A stretch of 46,234 nucleotides of DNA from Pseudomonadota bacterium (GCA_023438245.1 JAEXRD010000066.1:1-46234); one strand, 5' to 3'; counted from the stretch's first letter, positions 36,118-44,909 are shown. Notes: a model not told the origin generated them from the sequence alone. A program made the numbers and translations.

Positions 36118-37116
36118 TCAGGCCCGGCGGCCCGCCCGGCCCCCGGCCAGCAGCAGCAGCCCCGGCAGGGAGATGACCAGCACCACGAGGCGGAAGGCCA
36201 GGAACACCGCCCCGGTGCCCTCCAGGTGGGCCTGCGGCATGAGGATCATGGTGATCTGGGCGAAGCCGCCCTCCCCCACGCCCAGGCCGCCGGGAGAAAT
36301 GGGCAGCATGTTGGCGATGAGGCTCAGCGGCGAGGCGAAGCCCACGGTGTACAGGTCGAGCTGGTGGAACCCGGCCGCCTGCGCCAGCACGAAGAACGAC
36401 AGGACCATCAGCACGGCGTTGAGCGTGGACAAGGCGCAGGCCTTGGCCACGGTGCCCGGGGAGTCCTTGCAGTCCTTGAGCAGCACGATGAAGGAGCAGA
36501 TTTTCCGGCCCAGGCCGGAGTGGCCCAGGCGCGTCTCCAGCCAGGCGGAGAGGCTGTGGTGGCTGGGGCGGTAGCGGAAGTACAGCCCGGCCCCGACCGT
36601 GGCGGCCAGCCCGACGTAGGCGCAGTAGGTCAGCATCAGCACCCAGCCGGGCACGTGCTCCATGAACAGCAGCTTGACGCTGAACAGCGCCAGGGCGGAG
36701 AGGATGCCCCCCAGCGCGGCCAGGCGGTCCAGCACGATGGACACCACCACCGGGGTCTTGCTTTCCGGATACTCGCGGAACAGGAACACCGCGCGCGAGA
36801 AGTCCGTGCCCAGGCTGGCGGGAATGTAGTTGTTGGCGAAGATGCCGAACCAGGTGAGCCAGAACACCCTGCCGCCCCCCAGGCTGATCTGCTGGCTTCT
36901 GAGCAGCAAGAGCCAGCGGTAGGCGCCCACGGGAATGGTGAGCCAGGCCAGCAGCGCGGCCAGGGCCACGGCTCCGGGCTGGTCGCGCAGGCCCGCCAGG
37001 TTCTCCATGCGGATGTAGCCGAAGGCCACCAGCGCCCAGAGCAGCCCCGCGGCGATGGCCGCCTGCGCCAGGGTGCGCAGGGTCCGCACGGCTATGGAGG
37101 CATGGGCGTCCGCCAC
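36118..37116 (-). CDS. Lysylphosphatidylglycerol synthase TM-domain family (AglD-like) membrane protein
   Basis: This 332-aa polytopic protein has about eight hydrophobic segments. FANNYIPASLGTDFSRAVFL (about 92-111), SIVLDRLAALGGI and SPGGLGVGEGG (near 290) are conserved motifs of the UPF0104/LPG-synthase-TM/AglD family. Members occur beside polyprenol-phosphate-type GT2 genes, as here. A role in flipping or transferring lipid-linked sugars is suspected and not proven. It starts at GTG 37116, 12 nt after the GT2 stop. Confidence 0.85.
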   Translation of the reverse strand: MADAHASIAVRTLRTLAQAAIAAGLLWALVAFGYIRMENLAGLRDQPGAVALAALLAWLTIPVGAYRWLLLLRSQQISLGGGRVFWLTWFGIFANNYIPASLGTDFSRAVFLFREYPESKTPVVVSIVLDRLAALGGILSALALFSVKLLFMEHVPGWVLMLTYCAYVGLAATVGAGLYFRYRPSHHSLSAWLETRLGHSGLGRKICSFIVLLKDCKDSPGTVAKACALSTLNAVLMVLSFFVLAQAAGFHQLDLYTVGFASPLSLIANMLPISPGGLGVGEGGFAQITMILMPQAHLEGTGAVFLAFRLVVLVISLPGLLLLAGGRAGRRA

Positions 37117-37128
37117 GGCCTGGCCCGC

Positions 37129-37857
37129 TCAGCCCCAGAAGCAGAAGAAGTCGTTGAGGATCTGGAGCGCGGCGCCGGTGCCGTTCTTGAGCACGGAGAG
37201 CTTGCGCACGCCGCCGATGCGCTTGGGCTCGGGGCCGGGAATCTCCACGACCTTGAGCTTGAGGCGCGCGGCGCGCGTGGCGCTGCCCAGCTCCCAGCTG
37301 TTCATCTGGAAAAAGCGCCTGCGCAGCCAGTTCTCCTCGGCGATGCCCACCAGCCGCATCTTGGTGATGGCGTCGCAGCGGTAGGCCCGCAGCCCCACCA
37401 GGGAGTCGGTGTAGTTGGCCCGGAACAGCAGGTTCACCGCGGCGGTGAAGGCCGCGTTGCCGATGCCGGTGAGGAAGTCGTCGTCGTCGCTGGTGGCCCC
37501 GTCCTTGTAGCGCGAGGCGATGACCATGTCGTAGTCCTGGCGGATGAGCTCGCACATCCGGGGCAGCAGCGAGGCCAGGGAATTGCCGTCCGGGGTGTAG
37601 AGGATGAAGGCGTCGCTCTTCAAGAGCTTGAAGGCGCATTCCTCGGCGTCGGGCACGCCCCGCCCGGGCTGGCGTACCACGGTGAGCCCCTGCTCGCGGC
37701 AGAACTCCACCGTGCCGTCGGTGGAGCCGCCGTCGGTGACGATGATCTCGGAGAACAGGGAGCGGTCGATCTCCGGCAGGGTGACCCGCAGCCCCTCGAT
37801 TTCGTTGAGGGTCGGGATCATGAGGGCCACGGTCTGGACTGGGGCTCTGGACGACAT
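37129..37857 (-). CDS. GT2 glycosyltransferase, polyprenol-phosphate-sugar synthase-like
   Basis: This is a 242-aa GT-A fold enzyme. VALMIPTLNEIEGL, IIVTDGGSTDGT and LYTPDGNS (DxD-like metal site) are the order seen in dolichol- or polyprenol-phosphate mannose/glucose synthases. There is no membrane anchor of its own, so it may work with the adjacent membrane protein. Start ATG 37857 has GAGGAA about 8 nt upstream; an in-frame ATG at 37881 is the alternative. It likely makes a lipid-phosphate sugar for a downstream GT-C enzyme. Confidence 0.85.
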   Translation of the reverse strand: MSSRAPVQTVALMIPTLNEIEGLRVTLPEIDRSLFSEIIVTDGGSTDGTVEFCREQGLTVVRQPGRGVPDAEECAFKLLKSDAFILYTPDGNSLASLLPRMCELIRQDYDMVIASRYKDGATSDDDDFLTGIGNAAFTAAVNLLFRANYTDSLVGLRAYRCDAITKMRLVGIAEENWLRRRFFQMNSWELGSATRAARLKLKVVEIPGPEPKRIGGVRKLSVLKNGTGAALQILNDFFCFWG

Positions 37858-37906
37858 ACTCGGGTTTCCTCGTTGGCTCATGTGCGCTTGGGTGGGCCGC
37901 TCCGGG

Positions 37907-38440
37907 CTATTTCCCGTCGCTGTCGGGCCAGCGGCCCAGCGCGTCGCGCATGGACAGCACGGGCTCCTTGCAGGGCCACCAGAGGCCGAGCTGCGGGTCG
38001 TCGTAGCGCAGGGTGAACTGGCCCTTGGGGTTGTAGTAGGTGGTCTGCTTGTAGTGGAAGATGGCCCGCTCGCTCAGCACCAGGTGGCCGTTGCCGTGCA
38101 TGGGCGGAATGAGCACCTGCATGCGGTTGCTCTCCGAGAGGGTCATGGAGACCCACTTGCGGTAGTGCGCCGAGGCGGGGTCGTTGTTCACCACCACGAG
38201 GTAGAACTGGCCCTGCAGGCAGGAGACGAGCTTCCAGGTCTCGGCGTCGCCGTGGATGCCGCGCAGCACGGAGCGGTAGGACATGGAGATGTCGTCCTGC
38301 ACGAAATCCATGTCGATGCCCGCGGCGGTGTACATCTCGCGGTTGTAGGTCTCCAGGTAGATGCCCCGGTGGTCCTCGAAGGCCTGGGGAATGATCTGGA
38401 GCACGCCGGGAAGCTTGGTCTGAACAACCTGAATCGACAT
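37907..38440 (-). CDS. RmlC-like nucleotide-sugar 3,5-epimerase (cupin)
   Basis: This 177-aa cupin matches dTDP-4-keto-6-deoxyhexose 3,5-epimerases. It has FEDHRGIYLETYN near the start, then SVLRGIHGD with the catalytic His about 63 (RmlC has RGLH), and FHYKQTTYYNP with Tyr about 130. RmlC-type enzymes invert carbons 3 and/or 5 of a 4-keto sugar. In a heptose context it would act like Campylobacter MlghB-type epimerases, after a 4-keto intermediate made by an SDR. AAGGA lies 7 nt before the ATG. Confidence 0.88.
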   Translation of the reverse strand: MSIQVVQTKLPGVLQIIPQAFEDHRGIYLETYNREMYTAAGIDMDFVQDDISMSYRSVLRGIHGDAETWKLVSCLQGQFYLVVVNNDPASAHYRKWVSMTLSESNRMQVLIPPMHGNGHLVLSERAIFHYKQTTYYNPKGQFTLRYDDPQLGLWWPCKEPVLSMRDALGRWPDSDGK

Positions 38441-38459
38441 GGCACAATCCTTTTGCTTG

Positions 38460-39398
38460 TTAAATTGGCCGCCACACGATGGTGGAGACGTTCTCGCTGA
38501 ACACGTTGCCCATGGCGATGCGCTGGGCGTACACGATTTCCACCAGTCCCCGGGCCTCCATCTGGCGCAGCGCGGTGAGCATGCGGCCCAGGTAGTTGCG
38601 CCTGGTGTGGTAGCGCATGCCCAGGTAGTCGAAGAGGCTGTCCTCCTCGTAGAACTCGATGACGGGCTCCACGTGCACGCACAGCGCGAAGCGCTTGCTG
38701 AGCGCGAAGTCCAGGAAGGGCTGGAAGCCGTCGCCCACCTGCTCCAGGGCGGTGAGGGTGAACATGGCGCTGCCCGGCGGCACCTCCAGGGTGTCGTCCG
38801 GGTGGAAGAAGTCGAAGCGCTTCGAGGTCAGCGGCAAGCCCTTGTCCGCGCCGATGGCGTTGACCAGGTTCACCGCGCTCTCGGCCCAGTCCAGGCCCAC
38901 CAGGCGCTTCACGCCCGGGTCCAGCTCGGCCAGCCGCAGCAGGTTCCAGCCCGTGCCGCAGCCGAACTCGTACACACTCTCGTGCCCGCGCAGGAAGCGC
39001 AGCATCATCCAGGTGCGCTGCAGCTCGCACAGGGCGATGATGAAGCCCGGCTCCGCCGAACGCACGAAGCGGCCCATGAGCCGGGCCACGTCGCGGTTTT
39101 CCGGCTTGCCGAAATACCGGGGCACCAGGCTTTCCGCCGCGCCCTGCTGCCTGTAGGCGTCCAGGTTCTCCTGCCAGCCCTGCTGCCACTCCTGGGCGCG
39201 GTGGCTGCCGGAGACCTTGAGGTCGCCGTCCAGGCGCCTGAGCACCTGCAGGATGGTCTGCTCGCGCTCGGCGTCGGTGAGCGGCTCGTACTCCAGGGCG
39301 TGTCGGCCCAGCAGCTGGTCCGCGTGGCGCTCCAGAAATTCGGGCGATTCGTGCAGCAGTTCCGCCAACTCGCCGATGGTCATTGCGTGCTGAGACAT
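38460..39398 (-). CDS. Class I SAM-dependent methyltransferase
   Basis: This is a 312-aa protein. SAM motif I, VYEFGCGTGWNLLRL, lies at about 166-180 and is followed by LVGLDWAESAVNLVNAIG. An unusual N-terminal helical domain of about 150 residues precedes the catalytic part. The substrate is unknown; it is presumably a sugar or glycan in this locus. The start at 39398 is one of several (MTIGE at 39383 is also possible) because no ribosome site stands out. It is distinct in sequence from the other two methyltransferases of the locus. Confidence 0.78.
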   Translation of the reverse strand: MSQHAMTIGELAELLHESPEFLERHADQLLGRHALEYEPLTDAEREQTILQVLRRLDGDLKVSGSHRAQEWQQGWQENLDAYRQQGAAESLVPRYFGKPENRDVARLMGRFVRSAEPGFIIALCELQRTWMMLRFLRGHESVYEFGCGTGWNLLRLAELDPGVKRLVGLDWAESAVNLVNAIGADKGLPLTSKRFDFFHPDDTLEVPPGSAMFTLTALEQVGDGFQPFLDFALSKRFALCVHVEPVIEFYEEDSLFDYLGMRYHTRRNYLGRMLTALRQMEARGLVEIVYAQRIAMGNVFSENVSTIVWRPI

Positions 39399-39485
39399 GT
39401 GTTCGTTGTCCGTCCTCTCTGCAATCCGTTTACCGCCCCGGTCCGCGCCGCGCATGGCGCCGACCCGGATGCCACAGCCCCGGGG

Positions 39486-40487
39486 TCAAGACAAGAGCAG
39501 CTTGTCGCTGGTGTAGGAGACGATGTGGGAGCCCAGCTGCTCGAAGGCGAACGGCACCTGGAGCAGGCCCTCCAGCGCGGCCCGGACCTGCTTGCGCTTG
39601 CCCTTGGGCACGTAGAACATCATGAACCCGCCGCCCCCGGCCCCGCAGACCTTTCCGCCCAGGGCCCCGTGGCTGATGGCGGCCTCGTAGATCCCGTCGA
39701 TCTCCGGGTTGGACACCTTGGTCCCCAGGCTGCGCTTCTCCAGCCAGGCCTGGTGCATCATCTCGCCGAACTCGTGCAGGGCCTTGCCCTTGGTCAGGAT
39801 GCCCGCCGCCTCGTAGGCCATGGCGCGCATGTCGGTGAGCCTGCGGATGTTCAGCGACACCTTGCTGATCTGCTCCGCCGCGATCTCCGAGGAAAACCGG
39901 GAGATGCCCGTGTAGAACAGCATCAGGTTGTCCTGCAGGTGCGCCACGGTCTCCTGGGAGATGGGCAGCGGGGTGACGACGAAGGTCTTCTGTTTGGAGA
40001 ACTCCACCAGGTTCAGCCCGCCGAAGGCCGCCGCCACCTGGTCCTGCGAGCCCACGTTCTCGCCGATCATCTTCTGTTCCACGTGGATGGCGTCCATGGC
40101 CAGGTCGTGGCGTGTGGCCAGGCGGCCCTGCAGCGCGTTCAACGCATGCAGCAGGCCCACCGTGAAGGCCGAGGACGACCCCACCCCGGACATGGCCGGG
40201 ATGTCGCCGCTGTGCGTGATCTCCACGCCGTGGGCCACCTTCATGAAGCGCAGGCACTCGCGCACCGAGGGGTGCTTGATCTCGTCGATGCTGTTGGGGG
40301 CCTCGGTCTTGGAATAGCGGATGTAGTGCTTGTGGTTGAAATAGGGCGGCAGGTAGCGGCAGATGATGTGGCAGTACTTGTTGATGGTGGCGTTGAGCAC
40401 CGCGCCGCCATGCTCCTCGTAGAAGGCCGGGTAGTCCGAGCCGCCGCCGAAGAAGGAGATCCGGTAGGGAGTTCTGGTCAGTATCAT
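39486..40487 (-). CDS. hddA: D-glycero-alpha-D-manno-heptose-7-phosphate 1-kinase-like GHMP kinase (HddA)
   Basis: This is a 333-aa GHMP-family sugar kinase. TRTPYRISFFGGGSDYP near the N-terminus and the ATP-binding loop MSGVGSSSAFTVGLL (about 99-113) are family signatures, with GQ-equivalent ENVGSQDQVAAAFGG and KVCGAGGGGFMMFY downstream. HddA phosphorylates heptose 7-phosphate at C1 in the GDP-heptose route. Partner activities (GmhB and HddC) are encoded by the divergent fusion gene at 44910. Exact sugar specificity cannot be read from sequence; fucokinase-like GHMP enzymes are an alternative. Confidence 0.85.
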   Translation of the reverse strand: MILTRTPYRISFFGGGSDYPAFYEEHGGAVLNATINKYCHIICRYLPPYFNHKHYIRYSKTEAPNSIDEIKHPSVRECLRFMKVAHGVEITHSGDIPAMSGVGSSSAFTVGLLHALNALQGRLATRHDLAMDAIHVEQKMIGENVGSQDQVAAAFGGLNLVEFSKQKTFVVTPLPISQETVAHLQDNLMLFYTGISRFSSEIAAEQISKVSLNIRRLTDMRAMAYEAAGILTKGKALHEFGEMMHQAWLEKRSLGTKVSNPEIDGIYEAAISHGALGGKVCGAGGGGFMMFYVPKGKRKQVRAALEGLLQVPFAFEQLGSHIVSYTSDKLLLS

Positions 40488-40572
40488 CTGGTGGCACCCG
40501 GTTTGCGTTGTTGCGTGTCCTGGGCGGGGGAAAGCGCCTGGCCGACAGCGGTATGGACTCCGGCCAAGCGGC

Positions 40573-41649
40573 CTACCTCGTCAAATGCCTGCGCCCGGAC
40601 CGGACGCGTTCCCGCCAGTAGTCCAGCAGGTCCTGCATGGTCTGCTCGAAGCTGATGACGGGCTTCCAGCCGGTGTGCCGCGTGAACTTCGCGGTGTCGG
40701 GAATCTGCGCGTCGGCGTCCAGGGGGCGCAGGCGGGCGTCCTCGGTCTCCACGCGGATCTCATCCCGCATGGGCGAGAGCGACACCAGGTGTTTCAGCAT
40801 GTCGCCAACGGTGCAAGTGAAGTTGCCGCCGATGTTGTAGTATTCCCCGGGCACCGGGTTCACCGTGACCAGCATGAAGTAGGCCCGCACGGCGTCGCGC
40901 ACGTCCGACCAGGTGCGCAGCGAGTTCAGGTTGCCGGTCTTGACCACGGGCGGAATCTCGCCGTTCTCGATCATGGCGATCTGCTTGGCGAAGGTGCTCT
41001 CGGCGAACACGTCGCCGCGGCGCGGGCCGGTATGGGTGAACATGCGCGTGGTCATGACCTTCTGGCCGTAGGCCTCGGCATGGTACCGGCCCACCAGGTC
41101 GGTGCCGACCTTGGAGATGGCGTAGGGCGAGGCCGGGTGGAAGGGCAGGTTCTCGTGGATGGGCAGCATCTCGCGCGGGACGCGGCCGAACACCTCGGAG
41201 GAGGCGCACACGTGGATCACCGGGTCGATGTCCTTCTGGGCCCGCAGGGCCTCCAGCAGGCGCGCGGTGCCGATGATGTTGGTGTCCAGCGTGAGGAAGG
41301 GCGAGGTGAAGCTGGTGAGCGGGTAGCTCTGCGCCGCCAGGTGGAACACGTAGTCCGGCCGGGAGATCTCCACCGCGCGGGTGAGCGAGAGCATGTCGGC
41401 CAGGTCGGCGTCGATGAAATGGAGCCGGTCGTGCCGGTTGGCGCGGTCCAGCAGGTGCTCCAGGTTGTCCAGCGGGCTGCGCCAGCGGCAGCAGCCGTAG
41501 ATTTCCCAGTCGGTGTGCTCCAGCAGGTAGTCCGCCAGGTGCGAACCGACCATGCCGGAAATGCCGGTGATCAGGGCGCGCCCAGCGCCCTTGGCCGTGG
41601 TGGAGTGGTGCTGCATGTCGCCGGTCCCGCGTGCGTTTTGTTGTTGCAT
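40573..41649 (-). CDS. GDP-mannose 4,6-dehydratase-like SDR (candidate GDP-heptose 4,6-dehydratase)
   Basis: This 358-aa extended SDR has intact catalysis. GISGMVGSHLADYLL (about 29-43) is the NADP fold. VFHLAAQSYPLTSF follows, then CASSEVFG with Ser about 151 and catalytic Glu 152, and PYAISK with Tyr about 176 and Lys about 180. This Ser-Glu-Tyr-Lys set is that of GDP-mannose 4,6-dehydratases, which make 4-keto-6-deoxy sugars. In a locus with GDP-heptose genes, a DmhA-type GDP-heptose 4,6-dehydratase is likely. A GGGGGG stretch lies 6 nt before the ATG. A start at 41616 is possible. Confidence 0.85.
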   Translation of the reverse strand: MQQQNARGTGDMQHHSTTAKGAGRALITGISGMVGSHLADYLLEHTDWEIYGCCRWRSPLDNLEHLLDRANRHDRLHFIDADLADMLSLTRAVEISRPDYVFHLAAQSYPLTSFTSPFLTLDTNIIGTARLLEALRAQKDIDPVIHVCASSEVFGRVPREMLPIHENLPFHPASPYAISKVGTDLVGRYHAEAYGQKVMTTRMFTHTGPRRGDVFAESTFAKQIAMIENGEIPPVVKTGNLNSLRTWSDVRDAVRAYFMLVTVNPVPGEYYNIGGNFTCTVGDMLKHLVSLSPMRDEIRVETEDARLRPLDADAQIPDTAKFTRHTGWKPVISFEQTMQDLLDYWRERVRSGRRHLTR

Positions 41650-41662
41650 GTGTGCCCCCCGC

Positions 41663-42691
41663 CTAGCCCTTGCGCGCGCGCAGGTGCGCCACGTCGTTCA
41701 AGCCCTGGGCCGCCTCGGCGAACAGCTTGGCCCGCAGGTAGGGGCTTTGCCCGGCGGGCTGGGCGCCGCCCAGCAGCGCACCGAGCTCCTCCTCCACGCA
41801 GCGGCCCGCGGCCCGGGCCAGCTGGCGCACCCCGGCGGCCAGCTCCGGCCCCTCGGGCATGTGCCGGCAAAGCTCCAGCGCGAAATCGTAGTACCCGTAG
41901 ATGCAGGCTGCGGCGAACAGCGCCTGCTCCTGCCGCTCCGTAAGCTTCGGCGCCGGGCTGGCCTCGCTCAGGGGATCGCGGAAGAAAATGGCGTCCACGT
42001 GCATGAGCCGCTCGTTGGTCTCGTTCTCGCGGCGGTCCAGCAGCTTGCAGGACACGTAGTGGGGAATGAGCCCGTAGAGGGAGAAGCCGCGCCCGGAGAG
42101 CAGCGCGCAGATCTCCGCCAGGCCCTTCTGCCCATGGTAGGCCTGGGCGATGATGACCTCGGCCACCACGCACACGGCGTTCTCCAGGCACTTGGGGGCG
42201 GCCTCCAGGATCTCGCAGTCCAGCCCCTGGCAGTCGGTCTTGATGATGTCCGGCGGCACGGGCAGGCCGGAGAGCGCCTCGTCCATGGGCGCGCAGCCCA
42301 TGTCCACCACGCGCTCCACAGCGCCGCCCTTGTTGCCGTAGCGCGTCCAGAAGGCCTCGTTGGGCGCCAGCAGGGAGCTGTTCACCCGGCTCACGGTCAG
42401 GTGCAGACGGCTGGTCTGGCGCTTGCCGCCCAGGGCGGAGGACACGCCGTGCACATCGGCGAAGCCCTGGCCGCGGACGGCGGCCAGCACGCGCTCGAAC
42501 TCCTCGGCGTCCGGCTCGAAGAACACGGCCTGGACAAAGGGCGCCACGGCGGCGATGGCCGGGGGCATGCCCCCGGCCGCGCCCACGTCCACGTAGCAGA
42601 GGGGACGCCGGGCGAAGGACCGGAAGGGGGCCGTGCGGCCCAGCGCCTCGCCGATCAGCCGCGCGGCGCGGTCCGTGCTACTTGTAGGCAT
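41663..42691 (-). CDS. FkbM-family methyltransferase
   Basis: This is a 342-aa protein. CYVDVGAAGGMPPAIAAVA is SAM motif I, and AVFFEPDAEEFERV the ribose-binding strand. DIIKTDCQGLDCEILEAA is the FkbM hallmark (KTDxxG type). FkbM proteins O-methylate sugars and polyketides. The C-terminal 110 residues are extra helical sequence with no clear match. The ATG at 42691 overlaps the end of the upstream SDR by 14 nt. It is the third methyltransferase of the locus. Confidence 0.82.
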   Translation of the reverse strand: MPTSSTDRAARLIGEALGRTAPFRSFARRPLCYVDVGAAGGMPPAIAAVAPFVQAVFFEPDAEEFERVLAAVRGQGFADVHGVSSALGGKRQTSRLHLTVSRVNSSLLAPNEAFWTRYGNKGGAVERVVDMGCAPMDEALSGLPVPPDIIKTDCQGLDCEILEAAPKCLENAVCVVAEVIIAQAYHGQKGLAEICALLSGRGFSLYGLIPHYVSCKLLDRRENETNERLMHVDAIFFRDPLSEASPAPKLTERQEQALFAAACIYGYYDFALELCRHMPEGPELAAGVRQLARAAGRCVEEELGALLGGAQPAGQSPYLRAKLFAEAAQGLNDVAHLRARKG

Positions 42692-43652
42692 TAAACACTC
42701 CGGTCTCCCGCCCCCGGTGGGTGCGGTACCAGTCGATGGTCTCGGCCACGCCCTCCTCCAGGGAGGTGGCGGCGCGGATGCCCAGCGACTCGGCGCGGGT
42801 GGTGTCCATGCAGCGCAGGGCGTCGCCCGCGGGCTTGTCGACATCCCAGGCCACCTTGAGCGAGGGGTTGACCTTGGCCACCACGATCTCCACCAGGTCC
42901 TTGATGGACCGGGCGTTGCCGCTGCCCAGGTTCACCGGCTCGCTGGGGTTCTTCTCCACCACCGCGATCATGCCGGCGGCCACATCGCGGGAGTAGATGA
43001 AGTCGCGCCGGGGCGAGCCGTCGCCCCAGACGCTGATCTCGCCCTCGGCCTCGAAGGCCTTGCGGATGAGCGAGGGCACCACCATGGCGTGCTCGCCCTG
43101 GAAGCAGTCCCACGGGCCGTACACGTTGGTGGGGCGCACCACGGTGAGGCGATCCCAGCCGTATTCCTTGCGGTAGCCCTCGATCTGCAGCTCGCCCATG
43201 CGCTTGGCCCAGCCGCCGTACCAGTCGTTGCGCGAGGGGAACCCGCTCCAGACGTCGTCTTCCTTGAGCACCTGGGCCGGGGCGTACACGCCCACGGAGC
43301 TGGTGAACAGCATGGAGGCGACGTCGCACTTGCGGGCGGCCTCCATGAGCTGGAGCTGGAGCAGCATGTTGGTGATGAAGTGGCTGGCGGGCTTGTCGCG
43401 GGCGGTGGCCGGGGAGGCCTTCACGCCCAGCAGGTTGAACACGTGGTCCATGCCCTTGCAGGCCGCCATGCAGTTCTCCTCCCGGGTCATGTCCAGGGGC
43501 ATGAACTTCGCGCCCTCGGGGCAGCGCTCCGGGGCGTCCAGGGAGGCCACCTGCACGGTGGCGCCGAGCTCCAGCAGCATGTTCACCAGGGGGATGCCGA
43601 TCATGCCGGTTCCGCCGGCCACCAAAACCTTCTTGTTCTTGAAATAGCTCAT
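42678..43652 (-). CDS. NAD-dependent epimerase/dehydratase-family SDR with shifted catalytic Tyr
   Basis: This is a 324-aa WcaG-like extended SDR. VAGGTGMIG (11-19) is the cofactor loop. SMLFTSSVGVYAP contains the catalytic Ser. NVYGPWDCF and RRDFIYSRDVAAG follow. The catalytic motif reads YGGWAK (145-150): Tyr lies five residues before Lys instead of four, with Gly in the canonical position. ATG 43652 was chosen; GTG 43661 overlapping the upstream stop (GTGA) is possible. The role is probably late in nucleotide-sugar synthesis (reductase or epimerase-like), but catalysis may be altered. Confidence 0.85.
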   Translation of the reverse strand: MSYFKNKKVLVAGGTGMIGIPLVNMLLELGATVQVASLDAPERCPEGAKFMPLDMTREENCMAACKGMDHVFNLLGVKASPATARDKPASHFITNMLLQLQLMEAARKCDVASMLFTSSVGVYAPAQVLKEDDVWSGFPSRNDWYGGWAKRMGELQIEGYRKEYGWDRLTVVRPTNVYGPWDCFQGEHAMVVPSLIRKAFEAEGEISVWGDGSPRRDFIYSRDVAAGMIAVVEKNPSEPVNLGSGNARSIKDLVEIVVAKVNPSLKVAWDVDKPAGDALRCMDTTRAESLGIRAATSLEEGVAETIDWYRTHRGRETGVFNAYK

Positions 43653-43657
43653 TGCGC

Positions 43658-44620
43658 TCACTCTCGGATGTTTTCGATGTACCAGCGGACGGTCTCCGCG
43701 ATGCCTTCTTCCAGGGGAATGGCGGGCTCGAAGCCGAGCTGCTCCTTGGCCTTGGTGGTGTCGGCCATGCGGAACGGCAGGGCCGTGGGCTTGGTGGTGT
43801 CGTAGATGACCTCGACACCGTCGCGCCCGGCGGCCTTGAGCACCGCGTCCACCAGCTGGCCCACCGTGGTCTGGCGGCCGTAGGCGATGTTCACCGGGTC
43901 GGCCCCGGGCATCTTCTCCAGGGCCATGAGCGAGCCGCGCACCAGATCCTTGATGTGCAGGAAGTCGCGCACCACCTCGGAGGAGCCCCAGACCACGAAG
44001 GGGGCCTCGCCCTTCACCGCGCGGCGGATGAGCGCGGGGACCACGTGGCAGTAGGCCGGGTCGAAGCAGTCCCGGGGGCCGTACACGGCCACGGGGCGCA
44101 CGATGGTGATCTCGGTCTGCGAGTCGCGCTCCACGAACTCGGCCAGCCGCTCGGTGTAGCGGCGCATCCAGCCGTAGCCGAAGTAGCCGGGGTACACGTC
44201 GCCGGTCCAGAACTCGTCCTCGGCCACGGGATGGTCCAGGGCCGGGTAGCCGGTGCTGCTGCCGAACACCAGCACCCGCTTGACCTTCTTTTCCCAGGCC
44301 GCGTGCAGCACCTGCGCGGCCAGGATGATGTTGATGGCGATGCCGCGCATCTTGCCCGCGGGGCTGACGCCGATGCCCGTGGCCGCCCCGGCGCAGTGCA
44401 CCACGTAGTCCACGCCGTCGCAGGCGCGCAGGGCGTCGGCCTCAACGGACAGGTCGGCCTGGACCGCCTCCACGGGCAGGTCCGGGCGGTGCAGCGGCCG
44501 CTCGTGCACGGCCACCCGCACCTGCGCGCCAAGCTCCACCAGGCTGTCGACGAAATGGCTCCCCACAAAACCGGTCCCGCCGGTCACGAGCACTTTTTTT
44601 CCAGCAAAAAAATGGGCCAC
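43658..44620 (-). CDS. NAD-dependent epimerase/dehydratase-family SDR with Lys-to-Arg catalytic change
   Basis: This 320-aa protein is a paralogue of the next gene and first in the minus-strand train. VTGGTGFVGSHF (12-23) binds the cofactor. VLVFGSSTGYP has the catalytic Ser. AVYGPRDCFDP and RDFLHIKDLVRG are shared with its neighbour. The catalytic stretch reads YGWMR (149-153): Tyr is in place but Lys is replaced by Arg. I chose GTG 44620 because AAGGAG lies 6 nt upstream; an ATG at 44650 would extend it by 10 residues without a ribosome site. Confidence 0.85.
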   Translation of the reverse strand: MAHFFAGKKVLVTGGTGFVGSHFVDSLVELGAQVRVAVHERPLHRPDLPVEAVQADLSVEADALRACDGVDYVVHCAGAATGIGVSPAGKMRGIAINIILAAQVLHAAWEKKVKRVLVFGSSTGYPALDHPVAEDEFWTGDVYPGYFGYGWMRRYTERLAEFVERDSQTEITIVRPVAVYGPRDCFDPAYCHVVPALIRRAVKGEAPFVVWGSSEVVRDFLHIKDLVRGSLMALEKMPGADPVNIAYGRQTTVGQLVDAVLKAAGRDGVEVIYDTTKPTALPFRMADTTKAKEQLGFEPAIPLEEGIAETVRWYIENIRE

Positions 44621-44846
44621 GACACTCTCCTTCAGGTGATCCGCGGTCATCGCATTCGGGCCGTGCGCCCAAAAAGGTGAGGGAAATCGGATTATTCACC
44701 CCTCAAAAAGACGTCATCCCGGTGCGCGAACCGCACGGAAATACGCCTTTATCCCTGCTCGCACAACAAAATATACCTACCACACCCCCCTCCGTACCGC
44801 AAGGCCGCGCCCCGCGAGCAACGGTCGCGGACGTCCGTTGCCCCGG
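44621..44846. other. Divergent intergenic region between the sugar operon and the HddC-GmhB fusion gene
   Basis: This gene-free region has an A/T-rich pocket around 44740-44780 (with ATATAC) that probably carries the minus-strand operon promoter. TTGTGC-17-TATTTC on the minus strand is the best pair I could see and is weak. No known operator is recognised. The plus-strand promoter follows at its right edge. Confidence 0.5.
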
Positions 44847-44876
44847 TTGACTTGCCCACCCCCGGCCCCATACATT
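44847..44876 (+). promoter_or_regulatory. Promoter of the HddC-GmhB fusion gene
   Basis: TTGACT (44847-44852, five of six) and TACATT (44871-44876, four of six) are spaced 18 bp apart. The predicted start near 44883 gives a leader of about 27 nt that includes GGAGG. Confidence 0.55.
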
Positions 44877-44909
44877 CCCGCGCACTGCAGGCCCCACCAC
44901 GGAGGACAC

